DNA of 64,000 nucleotides from Gammaproteobacteria bacterium BRH_c0 (GTDB lineage: Bacteria > Pseudomonadota > Gammaproteobacteria > Pseudomonadales > Porticoccaceae), in contig LADM01000069.1 in assembly GCA_000961645.1 (NCBI GenBank), positions 1 through 64,000 on the forward strand. The letters are read 5' to 3'. A model generated the notes under the pieces. That model ran no database searches, was not told where the DNA came from, and was given only the letters and a program-made list of their open reading frames with translations. Every line of letters begins with the position of its first letter. The stretch's first letter is position 1. This document shows positions 9,253-19,187 of the stretch, one piece after another. The translations under genes and the position numbers were made by a program.

Positions 9253-10158
9253 TTACTCAACCAGTGTGCGCTGGACAAAAACCGCCGTACTGCGCGGCTG
9301 AACAACCCTACCCTTGGCCTCCAGATGCACCTTGGTGAAGGCGGCACCAAACAGCAAAATCAGCGACGAGTAATAGACCCAAAGCAAAATCAACACCACC
9401 GAGCCTGCGGCCCCGTAGGTTGAGGCGGTGGCCGTATAGGCAAGATAGGCGGCAATACCGTAGCGGCCCAGGGAAAACAGCACTGCAGTGACCAGCGCCC
9501 CAAGCAACACATCGCGCCAGCTCAGCACCACATCAGGTAATACCTTGAAAATCGTGGCAAACAGCAAACTGATCACCCCCAGCGACACCACCATCTCGGC
9601 GCTGCGCAATGCCGTCTCTACCGCTGGCAAAAACTGAGCAGTAAAGTCGAAGGTCACCCTCAGGGCGACCCCCAGCACCAGCGAAACCAGCAGTACAAAA
9701 CCGATAGCCAGCACCACCATCAGGGAAAAAAACCGCTTTTTGATAAAGATCAGCAAATTGCTGCGGCTGGGCTTGGCAGTCACTCCCCAGATCACATTGA
9801 GGGAATACTGCATCTGGGCAAAAACCGTGGTGGCACCCACTATCAATGCGCCAATGCCTATCAGGGCCGGAACCAGGCCCGAGCTGTCAATCTGCGTTTG
9901 GGTCACTGCCTTCTCCACGACCGTCGCCGCTTCCAGCCCCATCACATCCTGAAACTGGGCAACAATCTGCCCTTGTGCGGCCTCTTCACCGAGAAAGATA
10001 CCGATAACGGCAACCGCGATGATGACAGTGGGGGCGAGGGAAAAGAGAGTATAAAAAGCCAGCGAACCGGCATAACTGAAGGCGTTATATTTGAGCCAGA
10101 GGTCAACAGCATTACGACCAATTTTCAACCAGTATCTGGCTTTATCCATAAGATTCAT
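9253..10158 (-). CDS. YihY/BrkB (UPF0761) family inner-membrane protein
   Basis: A 301-residue protein with six hydrophobic helices and the conserved family start (AFSYAGSLAFYTLFSLAPTVIIAVAV) and the middle GxVxxAVLFxxGR and YGAAGSVVLILLWVYYSS motifs. The family was once called ribonuclease BN in error; its true function is not settled. It converges on the DUF5924 gene, with 16 bases between the stop codons. The short gap contains an imperfect direct repeat (CAGCCCTTGATTACTC and CAGCCCCTGATTACTC) that spans the stop codons of both genes. Confidence 0.88.
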   Translation of the reverse strand: MNLMDKARYWLKIGRNAVDLWLKYNAFSYAGSLAFYTLFSLAPTVIIAVAVIGIFLGEEAAQGQIVAQFQDVMGLEAATVVEKAVTQTQIDSSGLVPALIGIGALIVGATTVFAQMQYSLNVIWGVTAKPSRSNLLIFIKKRFFSLMVVLAIGFVLLVSLVLGVALRVTFDFTAQFLPAVETALRSAEMVVSLGVISLLFATIFKVLPDVVLSWRDVLLGALVTAVLFSLGRYGIAAYLAYTATASTYGAAGSVVLILLWVYYSSLILLFGAAFTKVHLEAKGRVVQPRSTAVFVQRTLVE

Positions 10159-10218
10159 CTGAGTACTCCGCTGTCGGCCATTGACCGGGTTCAGCCCGCC
10201 CGGGAATAACCGTACCTG

Positions 10219-10779
10219 TCAGGAACCACGTACAAAACTGATATCCATGGTGGGCGTCCAGGTTTTACCCCCATCTGTCGACATTTCGGCTTTTTCCTGC
10301 CAGCTGTCCGGCCCGTCATTAAGGATATGAAAGCGCATCTGCACTCCCCCGGCCTCAATCATCCAGCGCGCACCATCCTGATCCACATGCTCCACCACAC
10401 CGCTGGCAAAATCGCCGGAGAAATAACTGCGCAGGTCGTAACGATCCACTCGTTCATCATAGTTGATCAGGGCTGTATGTTCGCTCACAGGTGGCGCATT
10501 CGCTGTTGCCCCGGGCGCCCACTTTCTGCCGATAATCATCAACAGGGTGCCATTATTGAGGTAGCTGATCGTATCCGTACTGCGGTGATTGCTGGTCGAT
10601 CCATCGGCAAGATGCATGGTGACCTCGCCCTGCCAATGGCCTTCCAGGAACGAGAATTTTTCCATTGCCGCGATCTGGGCTGCCATATCCCTGCTGTCGT
10701 CAGCCTGGGTATTACAGCCCAGGCATAACACCAGCAGGGTAAAGAGCCACTTCTGCAGATTGCCGGTTTTTATTGTCAT
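10219..10779 (-). CDS. Secreted hypothetical protein (about 186 residues)
   Basis: The start at 10779 follows a strong ribosome site (GGAGCGGAGG). It gives a signal peptide with a basic start, a hydrophobic core (LFTLLVLCLG) and a cysteine followed by NTQADDS, which could be a lipoprotein or a type I cleavage site. The mature part has FLEGHWQGEV and GKTWTPTMDI motifs like those in DUF1579-type proteins with a lipocalin-like beta barrel. Function unknown; location in the periplasm or outer membrane is inferred from the signal. Confidence 0.65.
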   Translation of the reverse strand: MTIKTGNLQKWLFTLLVLCLGCNTQADDSRDMAAQIAAMEKFSFLEGHWQGEVTMHLADGSTSNHRSTDTISYLNNGTLLMIIGRKWAPGATANAPPVSEHTALINYDERVDRYDLRSYFSGDFASGVVEHVDQDGARWMIEAGGVQMRFHILNDGPDSWQEKAEMSTDGGKTWTPTMDISFVRGS

Positions 10780-10960
10780 CCTCCGCTCCTTCTGATCAGC
10801 GTCATGAAAGCCTCGCAATGCCGATGGCACCAAAGAGGCTTCGGTATTGCTGGCAGAAACCTAGTGTCCCCGGAGACTACCACGCTGCTGCATTGAAACG
10901 AAGCTAAGCAACGAGTCAGGGTTCCCCCCGTTTACACCCTGGCAGGTCATGATGGGACTG

Positions 10961-11497
10961 TTACATCCACTGTTGCGGGGTTATGGCCACATTGCTGTCC
11001 GTGCTGCTAACCCATACCTGCCCATCCTGAATAGTAAATTGCAGGTCCATATTGCGGGCTGCCATCGCGGCGAGGGCATCGGTGCTCTCTGTTGGCAGAT
11101 ACAGCACACAGAGTTTTTCCTGGCGCGCGAGTTTGCTCTTGTTTTTCTCCCACCACACGCTGGCGCTGTGGTAGCTGTAGCAGATCACTGTGACCTTGTC
11201 GGCACGGTTGCAGCCCTTGCGGATACGCGATTCATCCGGTACCCCCAGCTCGATCCAGTGGGTGATATGGTCGGTGAGATCCTTGTCCCACAGGTCTGGC
11301 TCGTCATCAGTGCTGATGCCTTTAGTAAAGGCGAGACTCTCACTGGCAAACATCGCAAAGGCCAGCAGGCGCACCATCAGCCGTTCTTCGGTTTCGGACG
11401 GGTGGCAGGCGATGGTGAGGTTATGGCTGGCGTAGTAGGCGCGATCCATATCCGAGATATTGAGGTTGGCCTTGTAGATAGTGGCTTTGAGCGCCAT
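10961..11497 (-). CDS. yaeQ: YaeQ family protein
   Basis: A 178-residue protein that follows the E. coli YaeQ sequence closely from its start (MALKATIYKA), with the family blocks HPSETEERLMVRLLAF, DDEPDLW, WIELGVPDE and IQDGQVW in order. The fold is nuclease-like (PD-(D/E)xK), but the biological role is not established. It lies 21 bases downstream of ung in the same direction, so the two are probably co-transcribed. Confidence 0.9.
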   Translation of the reverse strand: MALKATIYKANLNISDMDRAYYASHNLTIACHPSETEERLMVRLLAFAMFASESLAFTKGISTDDEPDLWDKDLTDHITHWIELGVPDESRIRKGCNRADKVTVICYSYHSASVWWEKNKSKLARQEKLCVLYLPTESTDALAAMAARNMDLQFTIQDGQVWVSSTDSNVAITPQQWM

Positions 11498-11518
11498 GGG
11501 GTATCCGGAGGTAGTGAA

Positions 11519-12214
11519 TCAGGGATTTTCAGGCAACGCCCAGTCGATGGGTTGCTGCCCGTTTTTTTGCAGGTAATCATTGGCTTTGGAAAAGTGCCTG
11601 CAACCGAGAAAACCCCGGTGCGCGGAGAGCGGCGATGGATGTGGGGCCTTCAGGACCAGGTGGCGCTTAGTATCGATAAAATCGCCTTTTTTCTGCGCAT
11701 AACTGCCCCACAGCATAAAGACCAGGTGTTCGCGCTGTTCATTCAAGGCGTGAATGGCCGAATCGGTAAAGGTCTCCCACCCCTTGCCCTGATGAGCTCC
11801 AGCGCGAGCCTGCTCCACCGTGAGAGTGGCGTTGAGCAACAGAACGCCCTGTTCCGCCCAGTGATTGAGGCAGCCGTGGCGCGGACGGGGGATGCCCAGG
11901 TCGGCTTCAAGCTCCTTGTAGATATTCACCAGCGACGGTGGAACCTGTACCCCCGGCAACACCGAAAAACACAGGCCGTGGGCCTGATGGGGTCCGTGGT
12001 AGGGGTCCTGCCCGAGAATCACCACCTTCACTTTTGTGAATGGCGTGGTGTTAAAGGCATTGAACCACAGGGAACCGGGCGGATAGATCACCTTGCCCTG
12101 CTGCTTTTCAGCCTGCAAAAAAGCCCGCAGCTGGGTCATGTAGGGCTTGTCGAACTGGTCGCCGAGAACGGCGAGCCAACCGGGTTCGAGTTTGATGGAT
12201 TGGTTAAGAGTCAC
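11519..12214 (-). CDS. ung: Uracil-DNA glycosylase, family 1
   Basis: A 231-residue enzyme that removes uracil from DNA to start base excision repair. The catalytic block [14 protein letters not shown] with the water-activating aspartate and the [11 protein letters not shown] minor-groove loop are intact. The start codon is GTG and overlaps the stop of the upstream ATPase gene in a GTGA junction, so translation is likely coupled. Length matches the bacterial family. Confidence 0.95.
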   Translation of the reverse strand: MTLNQSIKLEPGWLAVLGDQFDKPYMTQLRAFLQAEKQQGKVIYPPGSLWFNAFNTTPFTKVKVVILGQDPYHGPHQAHGLCFSVLPGVQVPPSLVNIYKELEADLGIPRPRHGCLNHWAEQGVLLLNATLTVEQARAGAHQGKGWETFTDSAIHALNEQREHLVFMLWGSYAQKKGDFIDTKRHLVLKAPHPSPLSAHRGFLGCRHFSKANDYLQKNGQQPIDWALPENP

Positions 12215-13428
12215 GTATATCCTCCTTGCACCGCCGCACTTACTTCATTCATCGCCTCCAGCAACGGCATGGCTTCTATACCACCACGCATGGGAAAGCG
12301 CTCCTTGCCTTTGTGGACCAGAATACGTCGCTCCGCACCCACATCGTCGGCGGCGTTGTGAAAACCCCGATCAACGGTGGGGGCGCTGCTGAGTTTGACT
12401 TCGATAGCCCAACATTTGCCGGGGGCGAACTCCAGTATCAGATCGGCTTCCGCTCCGGCGCTGGTACGGTAAAAATAGGCTCGCGCCCGGCCATTGCTAA
12501 CCGAGATAAGATTTTCGATGACGAAGCCCTCCCAGCTCTTGCCCACCACGGAATGGGAGCGAACATCGTCCATGGTTCTGAGATTGAGCAAGGCATGGAG
12601 AATACCGCTGTCGCGAATAAAAGGTCTTGGGGACTTCACCAAGCGTTTACCGGTGTTGGTGTACCAGGGCTCGAGGATGCGCACCAGCAGCAGCTTGTCG
12701 AGAATATCGAGATAGCGCTTGATGGTGTGGCCGCTGACACCCAGCGAGCGGGCGAAACGCTCGGCATTGAAGAGTTCGCCCTGATCATTCGCCAGCATCC
12801 GCCAGAAACGCGCCAGCTGCTCGGTCGCCACTTGCAGGCCAAACTGGGGCACATCCCGTTCGAGATAGGTCTGGATAAAGTCGAGACGCCATTGCAGGCT
12901 ATCGCTCGCGTTGTCGCACAGATAACTCAGTGGAAATCCACCCTGCAGCCAAAGCCTGTCGAGCGGACTGGAAACCTCGAATTTGCCGTCCTCGCCAGCC
13001 AGTACAACTTCCCGTGCACTCAAGGAGCCAAGCTCGACATAGCTGATTCGCCCGGCAAGGCTTTCCGACGTTTGCCGCAGCAGATCCATGGAGGCTGAAC
13101 CAAGAATCAGAAATTTTCCGCCCCTGTCGCCCATGCGGCGACGTTCATCAATCTGCCCCCTCAGCACCTGAAAAAGTTCGGGGACTCTCTGGATCTCATC
13201 AAGGACAATAAGCTGCCCGGCATGTGACGACAGATAGGCAACGGGATCATCGAGCAAGCGACGGTCCATGGGGTTTTCGAGGTCGAGGTATCTGGCGCCA
13301 GGTGTCCACTCGTCGGCGATTTTTCGGGCCAGGGTCGTTTTGCCCACCTGCCGGGGTCCGACAAGGGCAACGCTGTCAAATCGGGTGAGCCGGGATCTCA
13401 CCAGTTCCAGGGTTTCACGTCTGATCAT
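12211..13428 (-). CDS. AAA-type ATPase with DUF4143 domain
   Basis: A 405-residue protein. Walker A is at residues 24-32 (GPRQVGKTT) and Walker B lies in [14 protein letters not shown]. The C-terminal half has the DUF4143 features, including the [10 protein letters not shown] motif and a nuclease-like end (EADLILEF...WAIEVKLS) that resembles a PD-(D/E)xK core. Start at 13428 is chosen because the typical family opening ([13 protein letters not shown]) begins there; a longer frame to 13557 runs into the repeat region. These proteins are widespread but poorly understood, and some are proposed to belong to mobile or defence modules. It overlaps ung by 4 bases. Confidence 0.8.
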   Translation of the reverse strand: MIRRETLELVRSRLTRFDSVALVGPRQVGKTTLARKIADEWTPGARYLDLENPMDRRLLDDPVAYLSSHAGQLIVLDEIQRVPELFQVLRGQIDERRRMGDRGGKFLILGSASMDLLRQTSESLAGRISYVELGSLSAREVVLAGEDGKFEVSSPLDRLWLQGGFPLSYLCDNASDSLQWRLDFIQTYLERDVPQFGLQVATEQLARFWRMLANDQGELFNAERFARSLGVSGHTIKRYLDILDKLLLVRILEPWYTNTGKRLVKSPRPFIRDSGILHALLNLRTMDDVRSHSVVGKSWEGFVIENLISVSNGRARAYFYRTSAGAEADLILEFAPGKCWAIEVKLSSAPTVDRGFHNAADDVGAERRILVHKGKERFPMRGGIEAMPLLEAMNEVSAAVQGGYT

Positions 13429-13520
13429 CCTTGCATTCTTGAACACTTTCTTCAATTTTGCAAGGTTAGAGTGGCCAGGATTAGCGGCTTTTTGGACCAG
13501 GCACGTAAACCGTTGAGCTG

Positions 13521-13635
13521 CACGTTTCACGTTGCACGTGCGTGCGGACTGGAACAATGGCGCTTTGCCAAGGTGCCGGGGCGCAGAGCGATCGGTGGCA
13601 GAAGGCTACCCACACTCTTGCGTGCAACGTGAAAC
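13521..13635. repeat. GTTTCACG-family inverted repeat, copy A
   Basis: The left arm CACGTTTCACGTTGCACGTG (13521-13540) and the right arm GCGTGCAACGTGAAAC (13620-13635) are near-perfect reverse complements separated by about 80 bases. It lies between the DUF4143 gene and lysS. Two more gaps, at 22.4 and 23.9 kb, carry the same arms. Confidence 0.7.
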
Positions 13636-13643
13636 TCAAAAGC

Positions 13644-15137
13644 TCACTCCGGTCGCATATGCGGAAACAGCAGCACATCGCGGATCGACGGTGAGTCGGT
13701 GAGCAGCATCACCAGCCGGTCGATACCGATGCCCTCTCCCGCCGTGGGCGGTAGGCCGTATTCGAGGGCGCGCACGTAGTCGGCATCGTAGTGCATGGCC
13801 TCGTCATCACCGGCGTCTTTTTCTGACACCTGCTTGCGGAAGCGCTCGGCCTGGTCCTCGGCGTCGTTAAGTTCGGAAAAGCCGTTGGCAATTTCGCGCC
13901 CGCCGACAAAAAATTCAAAGCGGTCGGTGACAAAGGGATCGTCGTCGTTGCGCCGCGCCAGGGGCGATACCTCTGTGGGATAGGCGGTGATAAAGGTGGG
14001 CTGGTCGAGGCGGTGCTCGACGGTTTTTTCGAAGATCTCGATCCACACCTTGCCCAGGCCCCAGCTGTCCTTGAGGGGAATATCCAGGTGCTCGGCAATT
14101 TCCCGCGCGCCCTGTTCATCGGCCAGCGCGGTGGCGGAAATATCCGGGTTAAAGTGCAGGATGGAATCAAATACCGACAGACGCCGGAAGGGTTTGGCGA
14201 AATCGTAGAACACTTCCTGCAGCACTTCGCCGTCAGCATTTTTCACGGTATTGCGCACATTGGTGGTGCCCAGCACATCGAGAGCCAGGGTGCGCAGCAT
14301 GTCTTCGGTCAGGTCCATCAGGTCGTTGTAGTCTGCGTAGGCCTGGTAGAACTCCAGCATGGTGAATTCGGGATTGTGGCGAGTGGACAACCCCTCATTG
14401 CGGAAATTGCGGTTGATCTCGTACACCCGCTCAAAACCACCGACTACAAGCCGCTTGAGATACAGCTCCGGCGCCACCCGCAGATACATGCCGATATCCA
14501 GGGCATTGTGGTGGGTGACAAAGGGCTTGGCAGTGGCGCCGCCGGGAATCACCTGTAGCATCGGGGTTTCGACTTCGAGGTAATCGCGGCCATTGAGGTA
14601 CTGGCGGATAAACTCCACCACCCGCGAGCGGATACGGAACGTGGTGCGCACTTCGGGATTGGCAATCAGATCGACATAGCGCTGGCGATAGCGCATTTCC
14701 TGATCGGCGAGGCCGTGGAATTTGTCGGGTAGCGGGCGCAGGGATTTGGTCAGCAGCTGGTATTCGTCGAGCTGGACATAGAGATCGCCCTTGCCGGATT
14801 TGTGCAACGCGCCCTTGACGCCGACGATATCACCCAGGTCGAGGGACTTGGCAAAGTCGCGGGCTTCTTTGGTGACATACAACTGAATGCGACCGGCGCC
14901 ATCGAGAATTTCCATAAAGGCGCCGCGGTTGCGGATGAGGCGGCCGGCCACGCTGACCACCAGGCCCAGCTGTTCCAGCTCCTCCTTGCTGCTTTCTCCA
15001 TAGGCCGCTTGCAGATCAGCCGTTTTGCTGTCGGGGCGGAAGCTGTTGGGGAAGGTAGTGCCGGGTTGCGCGCGCAGCTCAGAGAGCCTGGCGCGGCGCT
15101 CGGCGATCAGTCGGTTTTCGTCGCTATCTGTGGTCAT
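13644..15137 (-). CDS. lysS: Lysyl-tRNA synthetase, class II
   Basis: A 497-residue enzyme that charges tRNA-Lys. The N-terminal OB-fold anticodon domain ([12 protein letters not shown]...) is followed by the class II core with motif 2 ([21 protein letters not shown]) split here as FRNEG and [10 protein letters not shown], and motif 3 [14 protein letters not shown]. It lies 103 bases downstream of prfB, the conserved gammaproteobacterial arrangement. Confidence 0.97.
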   Translation of the reverse strand: MTTDSDENRLIAERRARLSELRAQPGTTFPNSFRPDSKTADLQAAYGESSKEELEQLGLVVSVAGRLIRNRGAFMEILDGAGRIQLYVTKEARDFAKSLDLGDIVGVKGALHKSGKGDLYVQLDEYQLLTKSLRPLPDKFHGLADQEMRYRQRYVDLIANPEVRTTFRIRSRVVEFIRQYLNGRDYLEVETPMLQVIPGGATAKPFVTHHNALDIGMYLRVAPELYLKRLVVGGFERVYEINRNFRNEGLSTRHNPEFTMLEFYQAYADYNDLMDLTEDMLRTLALDVLGTTNVRNTVKNADGEVLQEVFYDFAKPFRRLSVFDSILHFNPDISATALADEQGAREIAEHLDIPLKDSWGLGKVWIEIFEKTVEHRLDQPTFITAYPTEVSPLARRNDDDPFVTDRFEFFVGGREIANGFSELNDAEDQAERFRKQVSEKDAGDDEAMHYDADYVRALEYGLPPTAGEGIGIDRLVMLLTDSPSIRDVLLFPHMRPE

Positions 15138-15240
15138 TGTCTTTCCATTTCCGGGGCCGGAGGATGCTCAGGCCGGGTTTGTGGGCAATGCTGTCACCGG
15201 GTTGTCACTGTTGTGCTGTGAACCCGAAAGTCAGGCCGGT

Positions 15241-16336
15241 TTACAAACCGGCCTTGAGGGAGGCTTCGATAAACTTGTCGAGATCGCCATCCAGCACCGC
15301 CTGGGTATTGTGGGTTTCCACCCCGGTGCGCAGGTCCTTGATGCGGGAGTCGTCCAGCACATAGGAACGGATCTGGCTGCCCCAGCCGATATCCGACTTA
15401 CTGTCCTCCAGGGCCTGGGCCGCCTCGTTGCGCTTGAGCATTTCCATCTCGTAGAGCTTGGCCTTGAGCATTTTCCAGGCGGTATCGCGGTTGGAGTGCT
15501 GTGAGCGCTGGTTCTGGCACTGCACCACAATCCCCGACGGCAAGTGAGTGAGGCGCACCGCAGAGTCGGTCTTGTTGACGTGCTGACCACCGGCGCCGGA
15601 GGCGCGGTAGGTATCTTCGCGAACATCGGATTTGTTTACTTCGATCTCGATATCGTCATCCACTTCCGGGGAGACAAACACGGCAGAAAAGGATGTGTGG
15701 CGGCGGTTGCCGGAATCGAACGGCGACTTGCGCACCAGACGGTGGACACCGATCTCGGTGCGCAGCCAGCCGAAGGCATAGTCGCCCTGCACATGGACAG
15801 TGGCGCTTTTGATACCCGCCACTTCGCCGCCGGAGCATTCGATCAGTTCAGCCTTGAAGCCCTTGTCGTCGGCCCAGCGCAGGTACATGCGCAGCAGGAT
15901 CTCGGCCCAGTCCTGCGCCTCGGTGCCGCCGGAACCGGCCTGGATGTCGAGGAAGGCGTTGCTGGCGTCCATTTCGCCGGAAAACATGCGGCGGAATTCC
16001 ATCTCGCCGAGGCGGGATTCAAGGCGCTCCACTTCGGACTGGATCTCGGCAACGGTGTCGGCGTCCTCTTCGTCCGCGGCCATTTGCAACAGATCGCGGG
16101 CGTCGGCGATACAGACATCCAGCTCCTCAATGGTGCCGACGATGGCTTCCAGGGATGCGCGCTCGCGGCCCAGGGCCTGGGCCCGTTCGGGCTTGTTCCA
16201 GACATCCGGATCACCCAGCTCCAGCTCGACCTCGGTCAGGCGTTCCTTTTTGGTAGCGTAGTCAAAGGTACCCCCTCAGCACGTCGGTGCGCGCCTTGAG
16301 GTCCTGAAGTGCATTGACGATTGGATTGATTTCCAA
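15241..16336 (-). CDS. prfB: Peptide chain release factor 2 (programmed +1 frameshift)
   Basis: RF2 recognises UAA and UGA stops. Two frames are joined: a 24-codon leader that reads [12 protein letters not shown]...RGYL and stops at TGA (16264-16262), and a 340-codon body that begins DYATKKERL. Together they give 364 residues, the family length. The body has the stop-recognition SPF motif ([15 protein letters not shown]) and the catalytic GGQ ([10 protein letters not shown]). No ATG fits the leader frame; TTG at 16336 gives the start (M)EINP, as in Pseudomonas RF2, so a TTG start is proposed. An upstream ATG lies out of frame. Confidence 0.95.
16261..16276 (-). promoter_or_regulatory. prfB frameshift signal
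   Basis: On the minus strand the site reads AGGGGGTACCTTTGAC: an internal Shine-Dalgarno-like AGGGGG, a three-base spacer, the slippery CTT codon and the in-frame TGA followed by C. This is the classical autoregulatory site: low RF2 slows reading of UGA and lets the ribosome slip by +1 into the body frame. Confidence 0.95.
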
Positions 16337-16464
16337 GGGAAAAGCCCATCTGGTTGGAGGTTGGCAAGGGGCGGGATTCTAACGGATTAGCGCTGCCGGG
16401 ACTACCTGTAACCTCAACCAGCAACCGTAACCCGGCCAGAGCAAATCGGGACAGGTCGGCTTGC

Positions 16465-18819
16465 TCAACCGTGAATATTGACGGCAGGGATCAGCATGGC
16501 GTTTTTGCGCCCCTGCCGGGCCATGCCCAGCAGGCCGCGATAGGACGCCACCAGCATCAGCGCAATCACCCCAACCCAGATTGCCGTGGCAAGGGGATGG
16601 CGACTAAAGGTACCAATCTGGTAGCACAGCACGGCGGCGCCATAGGCGATGACGGTATTCCAGGACGCAGAGAAAAACGCCCAGAACGCCCCCGCCTCCT
16701 TGTAAATGGCCGCCAGGGTGGCAATACAGGGCATATAGAGCAGCACAAACAGGATATAGGAAAAGGCCGCCAGGGGGCCGTCGAACAACCCGGCCATCAC
16801 CGACAGCGTGGTAACCTCCACCGCCTGTTGATCGGCCGCCTCCTGCTGGTTTTGCAGGTTGCCAACGCCAAGTCCCAGGGGATCCGTCAGCACATCCTTG
16901 AGCCCCGCCAGGTTTGCAGGAATGGTTTCCAGCCCGGCGACAATCATCTCGGTAACCCCGGGTTTGTCGACAGCATCACCCTGCTCCGCAGCGAGGGAGG
17001 AATAGAGGGCATCAAGGGTACCCACCACCACTTCCTTGGCAAAGATACCGCTGAAAATGCCCACGGTGGCGGGCCAGTTTTCTTCCTTCACACCCATGGG
17101 TTCAAACAGGGGTGTGATGGCCATGCCGATGCGGGAGAGCACCGACTTGTCACTGTTCTCGTTGCCAAAAGTGCCATCCACGCCGATGGAATTGACAAAA
17201 CTCAGAACGATCACCACCAGCACGATGGCTTTACCGGCGCGCATCACAAAGCCGTGCAACCGGTGCCAGGTACTGAGCAAAATGCCGCGCAGGGTGGGAA
17301 TGTGATAGTTGGGCAGCTCCATGATAAAGGGCGTCATGTCACGGCTCATCAAATGCCGTTTGACCAGAAAACCGGTGGCGACTGCCATCCCCATGCCGAG
17401 CAAATAAAGGGCAAATACCACATTCTGTCCCTGCACCGGGAAAAATACCGTGGCAAAGAGGATATAGACCGTCAGCCGCGCACCGCAGGACATAAACGGC
17501 GCCATCAGGGTAGTGAGCAGGCGATCGTTATGGCTGTCGAGGGTACGCGCCGACATCACCGCCGGCACATTGCAGCCAAAACCCACTACCAGCGGCACAA
17601 AGGATTTGCCCGGCAAGCCGACAGCGCGCATCAGGCGGTCCATGATAAAGGCTGCCCGCGCCATATAGCCGGAACCTTCAAGAAATGACTGGAACAGGAA
17701 CAGGGTGCCAATCACCGGGATAAAGCTGGCGACCAGTTGCACACCCGCGCCCACCCCATCCGCCAACAGGGTGACCAGCCAGGCAGGAAAGTGCGCAGCG
17801 GTCATCAACTGGCGTGGCAATTCCACAAACAGCGCCGCTGCGATGGTATCAAAGGCATCAATAAAGGCGCCGCCAAAATTGATGGTAAACATGAACATCA
17901 GGTACATCACCGCCAGGAACAGCGGAAAGGCCAGCACCCGGTTGAGGAGCACACTGTCAAGCCGGTCCGTGAGGGTGCGCTTGTGTCCCGCATCGCGGTG
18001 CAGGACATTTTCCGTGGCGGCCCCGATCCAGCGATAGCGGGCTTCAATCAGCAGATCGGTGGCATTGGTGCCAGAACCCTGCTCCAGCTGTTCGACGATA
18101 GCCAGCAGCCGGGTCTGCACATCAGGTGAAAATCGGGCCAGTACCGAGCCGTCGCGTTCCAGAATAGCGGCGGCCTGCAAGCGGTCCGGGGCGCTGCCCT
18201 GTTCTGCCATGATGGCGGTGACGCTCAGAATTGCCTGCTCGATACTCGCACCCAGCGGCACAGGAGCCATATCCGTCCCGCCAACCTCTTGCTGCACAGC
18301 TTTATTGGGCGGCGTCAGGCGATTGACGACGACATCCAGCAGGGAGCCAATCCCCTCGCGCCGACTGGCCACAATAGGTACCACTGGCACGCCAATGCGG
18401 GCGGATAATTGCCAGGGATCGATATGGACGCCCTGCTGGTGGGCAACATCCATCATGTTGAGGGCGATGACGGTGGGAATACCGGCATCCAGCAGCTGGG
18501 TGGTGAGGTAGAGGCCCCTCTCCAGGCTGGAGGCATCGATAATATTGACCAGCATGTCGACATGGTCGCCAAGAATAAACTGCTGGGCAATCTGCTGATC
18601 GATGGAGTCATCGCCGTGACTGACATGCAGGCCGTAGGTGCCGGGCAAATCCACCACCTCAAAGCGGGTTTCGCCGTGGTGGCAATGGCCGGTTTTTTTC
18701 TCGACGGTCACACCGGGCCAGTTACCCACTTTCTGGCGGGCGCCTGTCAGGGCATTAAAGAGGGTGGATTTACCGCTGTTGGGGTTGCCGATCAGGGCGA
18801 TGGTGAAGGGTTGGTTCAC
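16465..18819 (-). CDS. feoB: Ferrous iron transporter FeoB
   Basis: A 784-residue inner-membrane iron(II) permease. The N-terminal G domain has G1 at 11-18 (GNPNSGKS), G3 DLPGTYGL and G4 NMMD; the following membrane part holds the Gate motifs with GCNVPA and CGARL. A long C-terminal region with further helices (GVIALMLVASYRG) completes the family length. The stop-start overlap with feoA (ATGA) shows coupled translation. No feoC follows. Confidence 0.97.
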   Translation of the reverse strand: MNQPFTIALIGNPNSGKSTLFNALTGARQKVGNWPGVTVEKKTGHCHHGETRFEVVDLPGTYGLHVSHGDDSIDQQIAQQFILGDHVDMLVNIIDASSLERGLYLTTQLLDAGIPTVIALNMMDVAHQQGVHIDPWQLSARIGVPVVPIVASRREGIGSLLDVVVNRLTPPNKAVQQEVGGTDMAPVPLGASIEQAILSVTAIMAEQGSAPDRLQAAAILERDGSVLARFSPDVQTRLLAIVEQLEQGSGTNATDLLIEARYRWIGAATENVLHRDAGHKRTLTDRLDSVLLNRVLAFPLFLAVMYLMFMFTINFGGAFIDAFDTIAAALFVELPRQLMTAAHFPAWLVTLLADGVGAGVQLVASFIPVIGTLFLFQSFLEGSGYMARAAFIMDRLMRAVGLPGKSFVPLVVGFGCNVPAVMSARTLDSHNDRLLTTLMAPFMSCGARLTVYILFATVFFPVQGQNVVFALYLLGMGMAVATGFLVKRHLMSRDMTPFIMELPNYHIPTLRGILLSTWHRLHGFVMRAGKAIVLVVIVLSFVNSIGVDGTFGNENSDKSVLSRIGMAITPLFEPMGVKEENWPATVGIFSGIFAKEVVVGTLDALYSSLAAEQGDAVDKPGVTEMIVAGLETIPANLAGLKDVLTDPLGLGVGNLQNQQEAADQQAVEVTTLSVMAGLFDGPLAAFSYILFVLLYMPCIATLAAIYKEAGAFWAFFSASWNTVIAYGAAVLCYQIGTFSRHPLATAIWVGVIALMLVASYRGLLGMARQGRKNAMLIPAVNIHG

Positions 18820-19058
18820 AGCAGCTCAACCTCCATCACACCCGCCTCCTGACGGCGCAGGCTGAGGTGAAAGCCGCGCACGCGGATTTCCACCGGGTCT
18901 CCCAGCGGCGCGACATGCTGGACTTCAAATTCCGTTCCCGGTGTCAGCCCCAGACTCATCAACCGGTTGCGGTAGAGGCTATCCAGGGCCTGATAGCGCA
19001 ACACCCTGGCGCGGGCGCCAACAGCCAGATCTTGAAAACGCAGTACATCTGCGGACAT
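18816..19058 (-). CDS. feoA: Ferrous iron transport accessory protein FeoA
   Basis: An 80-residue SH3-like protein with the family pattern RNRLMSLGLTPGTEFEV and a final block IRVRGFHLSLRRQEA. It binds FeoB and supports iron(II) uptake. It overlaps feoB by four bases and is preceded by AGGAG at a good distance and by a Fur-box-like sequence. Confidence 0.93.
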   Translation of the reverse strand: MSADVLRFQDLAVGARARVLRYQALDSLYRNRLMSLGLTPGTEFEVQHVAPLGDPVEIRVRGFHLSLRRQEAGVMEVELL

Positions 19059-19081
19059 ATTGGCTCCAGCAGGAGATTAAT

Positions 19082-19100
19082 AATAACGATTATCATTTTA
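19082..19100 (-). promoter_or_regulatory. Fur box candidate upstream of feoA
   Basis: The minus strand reads TAAAATGATAATCGTTATT, which matches 15 of 19 positions of the Fur consensus GATAATGATAATCATTATC. It lies 24 bases upstream of the feoA start, overlapping the expected promoter, so iron-dependent repression of feoAB is inferred. Confidence 0.75.
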
Positions 19101-19187
19101 ATTGGGTTACAGGTATCAGGGAAGCAGCTTCCCTTTTCTGTCCGCCAAAAAGTGAGCTGACTTTCAGCCAAGCCAATAGTGTCAAGC

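Noticed and set aside
10949-12361. A 470-codon open frame on the plus strand
   Set aside because: It lies antisense to yaeQ and ung, which have clear family motifs; the frame has no recognisable features and is a shadow of GC-rich coding DNA.
16354-17688. A 444-codon open frame on the plus strand
   Set aside because: Antisense to feoB, His/Gln-rich low-complexity translation, no ribosome site or family.
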